Shown: one piece after another, positions 54,952 to 64,000 of the stretch
Layout: the number at the start of each line of letters is the position of its first letter
Position numbering within the stretch: position 1 is the first letter of the stretch
Assembly (NCBI RefSeq): GCF_025024155.1
Contig: NW_026251799.1
Span: 62,001 to 126,000, forward strand
Reading direction: 5' to 3'
Source: Gamsiella multidivaricata
Taxonomy: Eukaryota > Mortierellomycota > Mortierellomycetes > Mortierellales > Mortierellaceae
DNA: 64,000 nucleotides
The notes under the pieces: generated by a model
Told to the model about the DNA's origin: nothing
The model's database searches: none
What the model saw: only the letters and a program-made list of their open reading frames with translations
Program-made: the position numbers and the translations under genes

Positions 54952-57900
54952 TCAATCTGTTTCCATAGGTTCGGCCTGTTGTTGATGCTTCTTGGACCTT
55001 TGAGACGTCTTCCACGCTTGGATCTTTTCACGGAGTTCCACATCTAGAAGAAAAAACGTTCAGAGAACGACACCAAGTTAGAGCCCGTCATCGGACAAAA
55101 CTCTACATTGTTCGCAATGGTGCTGTTACAACCGCAAATAGCAAAGAGTAGCGTATATTCCCACTTACTGTCAATGACATCTCCGATCTTGAGGGGCATA
55201 CGGTTGAAGGGATCAGTTGTGTCTGACAACAAGTGCGACTTAATCGTACTTCGATCAATTGAGATATTGGACGTCGGAAGGAGCACAGGGTCTTCCATAA
55301 GACTGTAAAGAAGAGGATCTATTTTTTTTTGTCCCGATAAAGCAAAATGCAAAATGGTGATTATAATAGCTGCCATTTTGCTTGATCATTTGAGTGCGGT
55401 TAGTGTTGGTGCATATCGAGAACAGTTCGCTTACCCAGGAATTCCTCAGGGATTTCACCCAATTCCTCCTCATCCTCTGCTCCCTGCTGCCGGACATCCT
55501 CGACCTTCAGAACAAGCCGCTTAAGCTTCGCAATCTCATCAGCACTCTTGAGGTTGCGTCCTTCCAAGATACGACTGGCCTTGTGGAATATGCTAGCGCT
55601 GTAACTTCGGTCATCGCGGGCCAGCGCTGAAATGAATGCTGGACAGTCGAGGTTCAGATAGATAGCAACAATATCTGACAAGAGAATTCGAGGCTGGAAG
55701 CGGTACTGGTCTGGATTCTTGACCTTTTTTCAGTACAAGCAATATGTATGATAAGTTGCCATTCGATTGGTATTCTCAGGCCAACAGCGAAAAACAGTTG
55801 GTACCTTGAGGGTTGACATCTTCTCGCCGACAAGGATAACCAGATTGTAGTCTAACATGGTGGCCAGGCGATCCACAATCTCGGCTGTCAGGAAAGGTTC
55901 CTTGATCACTTCAGTCAAGTACGACAGCATGTTGACGGTCTCATTGCCCAAGGCAATGTATGATGACGCCTGGCGCTGCGCTGTCCTAAGTACACCATCG
56001 CGCTCCTGTCGGTATTGGGGCGTCTGGGCTTCCCATCTCGTCTTGTCGTCCATCTCGACCTCAATTCCACGGATCTCTCCCAACTTTGTCAGACCCTCAT
56101 CCAGCAAGTATGTGGTGTCGTTCATTAACAGATTGACAAAGCGGACAAATGACTCGGATTTCCTGTCAGCCAAGAAGACAGGAGAGCCAGAGTATGTTAG
56201 CGTCAGCGAATATTCATTACATGTAGTTTAACATTGATGATGAATGATGATACGTACTGGCTCTCTGCCTTAACCATGTTACGATGGATTGGGTTTTTCC
56301 AGACAAACTTGAGAATCTGTGAGATGTTATATCGGATGTTGAACTTGTCATAGAACTGGGAACTGCGACCAGTATTCTCAACCTCGACATAAAAGTTCAT
56401 GATGGCAGGAATAAGGCACTGTAGAGCAACAGGGTGCGTGTTCAGCTTGATGCCCAGTGTATCATCGTTTCTCTGCCCGCGGTAAGGAAGGGTCATATAG
56501 AACAATATCTATTGGATGACACAAAAACTTTCATTAGAAGTCGAAGATGGTATAAACGCAATGAAATCATGTCGATATCAAGGAGTTATGGTATTACCTC
56601 GGCCAGCTTTGCTTTCAGATATGGGTTCTTGATATATCCAGGGGTGATCAAGAACACCATTGTGAAGGTGATCAGCTCATCCAACGTCGAGGAGCCAATC
56701 GTCTCGGGGGAATGGCGTAACACAAAGAGGAAGTACTCGACAATGTCCTCGACAATATATTCAGGCAGGATCGCAAAATCGGCTGCAGGTTTCTCTGGAA
56801 GAGGTAACTTAATCGGATTGCGCGGATAGGCATGGGCAGGATCGACTATCCTCAGCAGCCAGGCCATCACAAGGTTATAGAACTGGAAAGAGTGGCTCAA
56901 GATGAGCGGATCCATGATTTGAGATTCCAATGACAGACGGAATGTCAGCATCTTCTCTAGCTGAGTCTCATAACGCTTGACCAAAAGTGCATTCTCCGGT
57001 GAAATCTGTCCTGAACTCTCTTGCTCCTTGAGGCGATCGTACTGATCCCTGACCTCGTAAAAGTCCTTCATGAAGCGTTTGTAATCCACATACATCCTGG
57101 AAATACCAATATGGTGGAAACCCAACGTAAGAAAAAAAATATCCGTGATAAAGTTGGTGGTTTCTAGTGCGGCATTGGCCGAGTATTCTTCAACCAACTC
57201 CTTTGACGCACATATCCTCGTCTCCTTAGTAACGTCGATCTTTGATTTTCCTTTGAAAAACGTATGCGAGATCTTGTCAACCTTGGAGTGGCTGCTGTCC
57301 ATGAAGGGGTCACAAAACTGCATTAAGACTTCCGTGATGTTGTAGATGAAGCCGTCTCCTGAAACGGTTGCCCTGTCGACTTGCATCTGTGCACGACGCT
57401 CGTTCTTGCCCAAAACAGAATAGAGATAATTCAGCATCTTCTCCTTTGCCTCTGGTTCTGACCTGATGATGCCGTTCACAATTTGAAAGAGAAGGGTGTG
57501 TATGCCACGCACTGTTCCTCGAATAGAAGCAAAGGCGCCAGCTGAATCTGCCTTGTTCCTCTTCAACCCTGTTCCAAATAGCTCCGCAACCGATGGCTAG
57601 TTATTGAGAGATGCATAATGATCAGTTGGGATACATATCAAAATAGAGCTAGGCACCAGTGTTGACGCTGATAGAGGCCAATTTACATCATCTGAACAGA
57701 ATCCGGAAGTCTTGAAGAACGGGCCGAGAGCAGATACGATTTCAATCTGACGAGCGGTTGCATTGGCCGGGTTCCATGTGGCGATATGAGGGATGACGGC
57801 AGCGATGGCTGGTACCTCAATCAACATAAGAAGGGCGCGAAATGGCGTCCTCCAGTCTGTCAAAATAGTGGCAGCTCTTGCACGCGCCGCGATTCCTGTT

Positions 57901-59346
57901 ACTAAAGGCTGAATGATGTTTTCCAGGCCGTCATCCTTAAAACGAACCGAAAGATCCTTCAAAAACTCGGTTGGGACGCTACTAGGTGTATCCTGATCTG
58001 CAAAAAGTCTTTCCACCAACTGAGATGCTCCTAATTGCATTGTACTGTAGTTGAAATAGTATAAGTGCTAGTAGAATCAGGATTTGAATAAAGAGAGCTG
58101 TAAGACCTGTTTGGAGATAAAGTATGACAGCGCAAAAAATACCTTTGGATCTGAGGAAACATGTCTGGCATTTGGAGAACAAGGCCAGCATAGGAAACAA
58201 GCAGGCTTTTTGAAGCGTTCAGTGATCGGACTCGCTCTTCAATGACATTAGCGGGAAGGGTCTATTAATAAAAATTGCTTCGCGTTAAACAGCGGCGCAT
58301 CTGATAAGCGCTGGGAGCGATGTTTACAATGCACACAACAAGGTTAAATGTGACACGATATACATACTTTTGCTCGCGATGTCTGCAGCTTGACGGTTTC
58401 CAAGCGCTTCCAGCAATCTAGCAGATAGTCGAACAGAGAAAATTGGAGTTGTCCGCGTCCCAAGAGATGCGCGTTGGATTCTTCGTTCGGATCGACCGAC
58501 ATGCGCTCAACGAGTACACGATCTAAAGACGCTTGGCTAATAGCCAATGGTTCTAATTGCATTGTTTCGGCGAACACTGTAGTTAGCATTCACGCGCAGA
58601 TTTTTAAGCATTTACAGCTCCAATGTCTTGAAGCTACACAAGTACCTTTCTCTTCCTTTAACTCTTGTGCAAGACTGGATAAGAAAAGCATGGGAGCAGG
58701 TGCGTTCTCGTTCTACGAAGCGTGAAGGAAAGGCGCGGTTAGTCGCCTATGGATCCAATGCGAAAGCTTCATCAGAGGGTGATGACAGATATGCTACATA
58801 CCAAGGAGACAAGAAGAATGCGGGAAAGTGCCTCATTCTGCCATGCTTCAAATGTCAATGCTGGCTGCTTGGGTGTGGAGGAGCTCGCGGCCTAAAATGG
58901 AACAAGGAGTGGTGTGTTCAGTACTTCAAAATGGAGGTGAATCGGGTGTTCACCGTCAATTCACCCGATGTTACGTACGTTTGGCGAGGCTGGTGCCGCC
59001 TTGGTGATATTTATAAGTTTCACTGGCGTTTCCGGACGCGGTGCAGCAACAGGCGGAGTGGAGGACGAGTTCGAAGTAGGTTTAGGGGACGAAGTCGAGG
59101 CGGCCGTCGAAGCTGTTGGCTTCTGGGCCTCCTGTGTCTGTTGAGTGTCATAGGCGCCCTGTAGTTTTTCCAGACGTTTCAGACGGATCTAGAAGGATCA
59201 TTATGCAGCGTTAGGCCTCTGGAATTGAGGGTTGTATCGATTTCAGGCATGTTTGGTCAAGGGCTCCAACATTCCGGTTTAATGCATATCCTTACTCGCT
59301 CTCTTTCCTCTTGCGTCAGGGGGACATCGTTCGTCGCGTCTTGCAT
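54952..59346 (-). CDS. UFD2: Ubiquitin conjugation factor E4, U-box (Ufd2)
   Basis: Extends ubiquitin chains on substrates handed over by Cdc48. Thirteen exons: 59296-59346, 58979-59188, 58802-58891, 58646-58712, 58368-58576, 58143-58261, 57687-58044, 56598-57596, 56258-56508, 55805-56162, 55435-55723, 55169-55318, 54952-55043; 1080 residues. N-terminus [20 protein letters not shown], then a Ser/Thr/Pro linker and [16 protein letters not shown]. The Ufd2 core has [67 protein letters not shown] and [16 protein letters not shown]. The C-terminal U-box (about 1000-1065) reads [40 protein letters not shown] stretch of 13 exons joins without a phase conflict. Intron 58892-58978 has an 8-bp inverted repeat (ATCGGGTG/CACCCGAT). 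Confidence 0.95.
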
Positions 59347-60771
59347 GCTGAGAGATGGCGACTTTTTTTACAGCTTGAGAACGGTTGCTAGTCAACTGCT
59401 GTGGTTCAAAGTAGTAGATGTATTGCTGGTGTACTGCGGCGCAAAGGATGGTTCGACGAGCAGAAGGAGCGAGGGAGAAGGAGCGGAATGAATGACAAAG
59501 GGTGCGTCTGGGGCACTTGCGCGGTTTCTGGATGGCAGTCACATGGCCTCTGGTTCTGTGAAATAAGACACGCCACCAAAAAGAAAAAAAAAAGGAAAGG
59601 AAATGTGGGGAGAACACTTAAAAAGATGTCTTCAAAGTATGGGGAGGAGCGAGAGCCTTTCAGGCACAAAAAGATGGCGCGAGCAATATGAACAATGAGC
59701 AGAGCTAGCTGCATCGGCAGGTTGGAAAAAACTGGAGCTGTCCCTCTCCTCCAGCAAGCAATGGATAGATGTCAATTGGCCCATACTTTTCCGCGGAATA
59801 CATCCAGCTGTCGCGAAGAATGAGGCTGGTTTGTAAATTATAGAGAAACAGTTGCCGCCCAATAAAGCGTCGAAACGGGCAGCTCGAGTTGAATGACCCA
59901 CGGATAGCATCTTTTCAATTGAAATATAAAACTATATTATTATTATCGCGAACAGAACAGAACGGAGAACAGTGCTCACTGCTGTTCATCATCATCGTTT
60001 CTCCCACATCTCTCATTCTCTTCCCCTCTCTTCCCTCTTATCCTCCTCCACACCGCCTTCATCCTCCTTTTCCCTTCCTTCCCTTGACGTCTCTTATTAT
60101 CCCGCCATCGCCGCCATCACCACTACCGCCACCGCTCTCATCTACACATCATCCGCGCCGCACATCATCATCTTCAGACAATACGCATACCACTAGCAAG
60201 TGCTTCGAACACCTGCAGCTGTCTAGCAATCGAACATCCTCCACTCTGCTAGTTTTCCTCTCCAGCTCCACCATCTCTCACCCTACTGTCATCAGGTACG
60301 GCTTGCAACAAAGGACAGCTCATCAGCATCGACAGCAGATCGTCAGGTTGGAGATACAATCTGCGACTTCAACTCGACGGTTCTATATTCATCCTCTCTA
60401 TCTCTCCTCATCTTTCAATCTCACTTGGCTGCAATCACTCTTGGGGTGTCTCCTTGATGTCAATCATGCCCGTCCGAGGGCTCATGAGGGAAGAGACGGA
60501 GCCAGTGCTCATTCGTCTGCCTTGAGTCTGTTTGTGGTTGTCTAATTCTTAGAAACGTGATAGCATACTTCACGGCGGTGCTGTTACCCTGCTTACTGTC
60601 TTCCTCTTCCTCTTCTGTCGCACCTGTCCCTAGTGTGCACTTCCCTCCATCCTCACCAATTGTTCTTTCTCCTCTGGTTACGTAGCCGTTCTTGACACTG
60701 ATTTTTCCTATCCATCATTCTCCATATCCAGTTTCCCCTCCTTTTAGCGGTCCGCCTCCGCTTCCGCCCTG
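59347..60771. promoter_or_regulatory. Divergent upstream region, Ufd2 / Bem3-like
   Basis: 1.4 kb between two starts facing away. The right half (about 59990-60300 and 60590-60760) is C/T-rich, typical of a long 5' UTR, with a GTACGG at 60296 that could be a UTR donor. Open frames here are by-products of the bias. No gene supported. Confidence 0.45.
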
Positions 60772-63700
60772 ATGTCTCAAAGTACACGGTCGGACCACTC
60801 GCTGTCCCAAGGACAGACGCCAGACCAAAGCGCTGAGGCTGCGTTTCAGCAGGTCACGACGGAGCGCAACTCTCTGCGGTCCCAGAACGACCAGCTCTGG
60901 AAGATTATCGAGAAGCAGCGTATCATCATCCAGAATCTGCAAAAGGATATCGCCAAAGTCACCGCCGAACGCGATCTTCTTCGACACCTCGCCGCCGAAA
61001 ACGAAAATTTCAAGAACAACGGAATTCACCTCACGACTCTTGCCCAGGTCAATGACCACCAGCAGCAATCAAAACGCGCTCTGGGAAAAAAGGCGCATGA
61101 AAACGACTCCACATCATCTGCTGCTTCAGAGCCCACGACAGATGCCAATGAAGGCAAGGACACCAAGCTGGCCTCGGTGTCCTCTTCCTCATCAGCGTCA
61201 GCCGCAGACTCGCGTCCGTCTCAGCAGGAGCAGCCCTCTCTTCATTACCAAAAGTCCGGACAAGATGTGCACACATCCAAAGCGACCCAGCAGACACCAG
61301 CCGTTCCATTGTCACCTTCTTCGAATTGTGACGGCGACTCCAACTACGACGATGGAAAGGATAGTCAGACGGAAGAGGGTAGTCCTTCCATCTCGCAGGA
61401 GGACGAGGTGGGATCTCAGTCGAGTTTTGACCCTGAAATCCAGGTCGCCACTGTTGGCAGTCGTGTCCAGCAGCAAGCACCCTCAACTTCACCCACTGTT
61501 ACTCTCGAGCGAGATGGGCGCGCAATCCCTGCGCGTTCTAATTCTGTGCCATCTCAGACAGGTAAGGTTCATGTACAATATTTGTCTGTACCACAACACA
61601 TGTTCGTGGCCCTCATTGCCCTGGAAATGGCTAATCCACCGGCCAGAAGGCGTTGTAAAGGCTGGCTGGTCTGAGCGGTATCGCACAAAGTCGTTCAAAG
61701 AAAGAGAAAAATGAGGAGAAGAAACGGGCCGAACTAAGCCGACAGGGGACACGCCAATAGACCCTAGCAGGGTATTAGTATGATTATCTAATCTGTTGAT
61801 TTTCTTACATGTCCGTCGTACAATAGGGCAAATTCCATCTCCAACGGTTTCGGGGAGCCCAACCACTGCTCGAAATATTTCAGGCAATTTGTCCCTTGGG
61901 CCCCTTGCATCGAACATGCCACTTCCGCCGCCCCGATCACCCAGAAGAGAGCGCAGAGATGTTGGTGACAACGCCTCCTCGCCTCCAGCATCGGACAACG
62001 AGGATGAAACCTATCAAGCATCGCAGGGACAGCGCAGAAAGGGTCCAGCCGCCAAGTACGCCGCGGAACAGCCCTCGCCTCTTTCACAAGGGGCCATGCA
62101 GCCAGGATTGCAGGAGCAGGACTCGCAAGTTATGTCGGCCTCCAAGATCTCGATGCGCTCGACCAATACATACGAACCGTCAGCCGATTATGACCCAGCG
62201 CAGCCACCCAAATCCCCTTACTATTCTACAGCTACTCGCAAAACAATCTCAGCGCAGATCCCGACCATTCCAACAGCAATGATCTCTCAGGCACAGGGAG
62301 CACAGGACTCAAGCAGCCCAGTTCTTTCAATGGGCATGAACACATCATCAACCCCCGCTTCCCCGATTGCTGCCATCATTGACCAAGATGCCGAAAAGTT
62401 TAGAGTATACATGAGCAAATTGGGCAACCCCAATCGCAGAAATGTTTCCGCTCCTATTAGCATTGGAGGCGATTCACAAGGTCACGCAGCTGCATTGGGC
62501 CAGGCTGTTGCCATGGAGACCATTCAGAACCAGATTGAGATCCAGAGCCAGCTCTTGGGACAGCTGCAAGGTATGAGATAGTCGTGAATGATGCGTGCGT
62601 GCAAGTACGGGTGTGCTTTGCACATGTTTGCTGGCGAGCAAAAACATCTAACCCATTTCTATTATGCGATTGCGAATAGGTCATAGCGGAAGAGTGGTCA
62701 TGAATCCTGTGCATGGAGGAGTCAATCGCTCCAATGTTTCTGCTCCCATCAACATCCATGAACCACAAGCGCCAACCAGTGATAGCATTGACTTCGGTCG
62801 CGTGTCCACCGACGGCTATGAGCACAGCTCGCTTGCGGATACCATGGAGAACAACAGCAGTCAGCTTTCGCTCCCATCTGACCTGCGAAGCAAAAAGCGT
62901 GAGTCCACGCTGCAAACATTCGATGATTATCCAAAGATTACCATACGGACGACATCCCGTGAGCGAGATGACGATGATTCGACCAGCGGACATGGGGCAC
63001 CCATTCCTCCCAAACGATACGACTCTCAGCAGTATACCGATCCATCGCAGAACAGCGATATCAGCCGAGGTCGTGTAGCTTCACCCACACCATCAGCCAA
63101 TTCATCCCTAACGAACACCCTCACAAATGTGCCATCACCAACGAGTCACTCTCGTTCTGTACCAACAATTCACCAACAGGCATTCAGCATGTTTGCAGAC
63201 AGTCTGGAGTTTGTATCGGTTCTTGTCGTAGGCAGCAGTATCAGTACGAACGACAAAGGGCGAGAGCAGCTGACCTTCTTAATATCCCTCGGCCAAGAAG
63301 TTCAAGGGGAGGATGAAGACAAGATGTTTCCGCACAAAGAAGAGGACGAGCTTTGGCGAGTGGAGAAACAATACGCTGATTTTGTAAACTTGGACTCCAA
63401 GGTATGCGACGCCAGCCTTAAGCATTGTATTTGCTGAGAGTGCAAGTAGACCTGAAATTCACCTTTTTTCTTCTGCCATCACAGCTTCGGATCACTCAAA
63501 CGAGAAACATTGTTAACTCGCTGCCAAAGCTGCCCGACAAGAGTCTTTTCAGCACCCATGCGCCGTCCAAGGTGGACGCACGCAAGGTGGCGCTCGAGCA
63601 GTATTTGCAGCAACTAACATCTCTCCGCATCAAGGACACACGTGATCTTTGCGAGTTCCTCAGCACCAATGTGGTTGAGCGCGAAAAGCGACATGAGGGC

Positions 63701-64000
63701 AAGGGTCCTGGCTGGAAGGAGGGCTACCTTACCAAGCGTGGCAAAAACTTTGGTGGATGGAAGACCCGGTACTTTATGCTCCGCGGACCCGTCTTGGAGT
63801 ATTTTGATAGTGTAAGCGGACCTGTTTTTTCAGATGTTCCAATCGTCATGGAAGTCATACTCGACAAGCTAACTCAATTCGCGCATATCTCTTTGTACGA
63901 GCAGAAGGATGGCCATCACCTGGGATCTATTGCTTTAATCAATGCCCAGATCGGTCGCCAGCAATCACAGGACAAGTCTCAGGATGGTTCTGGAGACGCC
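60772..64000 (+). CDS. Bem3-type PX-PH RhoGAP, 5' part (runs off window)
   Basis: Rho/Cdc42 GTPase-activating protein of polarity signalling, by domain order. Exons so far: 60772-61561, 61827-62570, 62680-63401, 63485-63811, 63905-past 64000. Residues 20-85 form a coiled coil (WKIIEKQRIIIQNLQKDIAK). A long Ser/Pro/Gln-rich segment follows. A PX domain (about 686-800) shows SLEFVSVLVVGSSIS, ELWRVEKQYADFVNLDSK, SLPKLPDKSLFSTHAPSKVD, LEQYLQQLTS and LCEFLST. A PH domain begins GWKEGYLTKRGKNFGGWKTR (about 825) and continues KDGHHLGSIALINAQIGRQQ. PX followed by PH and coiled coil is the Bem3 layout; the RhoGAP domain itself lies beyond the window, so the function is inferred. Confidence 0.85.

Noticed and set aside
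59889..60545. 218-codon plus-strand frame
   Set aside because: Pyrimidine-rich leader of the Bem3-like gene; Ser/Thr/Pro text without features.
1..64000. CRISPR array, bacterial operon, rRNA or complete transposase gene
   Set aside because: None seen; the sequence is eukaryotic nuclear DNA and no transposase or reverse transcriptase motifs were found.

Overview
The window is eukaryotic and fungal. Genes are dense (about 1 per 2.5 kb), split by short GT-AG introns (mostly 60-170 nt), rich in low-complexity Q/S/P protein segments, and lie on both strands with no operons. A Crinkler (CRN) pseudogene, LARP4-, C2CD3- and BORC-type proteins and the intron style suggest an early-diverging filamentous fungus of the Mucoromycota, most likely Mortierellomycotina. 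That placement is inference from gene content, not from a marker gene.

Layout. 1-1893: 3' part of an ABCG transporter. 2205-2888: an unknown acidic protein. 4000-7030: a decayed accessory island with a broken Crinkler gene carrying a PD-(D/E)XK-like nuclease core, a second partial CRN copy, and a start-less fragment resembling the DUF3627 domain of large DNA virus proteins. 7-11.5 kb: gene-poor and full of simple repeats. 11.5-15.4 kb: a four-helix membrane protein and an acylated Ser/Thr kinase. 15.4-20.9 kb: gene-poor with possible remnants. 20952-21500: an unknown small protein. 21850-23753: Rab5. 25989-29684: a LARP4-like RNA-binding protein.

30-39.4 kb is a compact housekeeping block: GalT, the tRNA deaminase subunit Tad3, a BORCS6-like lysosome/vacuole positioning subunit, COA3, a mitochondrial rRNA dimethyladenosine transferase (TFB1M type), a SERF protein, mitoribosomal mL60 and the 25-residue ribosomal protein eL41. 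39.4-42 kb holds unresolved open segments. 42-64 kb: the proteasome-associated deubiquitinase Ubp6/USP14, a C2CD3-like protein, Nop15/NIFK, mitoribosomal mL50, the U-box E4 ligase Ufd2, and the 5' part of a Bem3-type PX-PH RhoGAP that runs off the end.

Themes: several neighbours serve mitochondrial gene expression (COA3, TFB1M, mL60, mL50) or the ubiquitin-proteasome system (Ubp6, Ufd2). Divergent pairs share promoters of 213-359 bp (GalT/Tad3, BORCS6/COA3, Nop15/mL50). Exon models were built by hand from splice consensus, reading phase and family similarity; all coding totals given are divisible by three.
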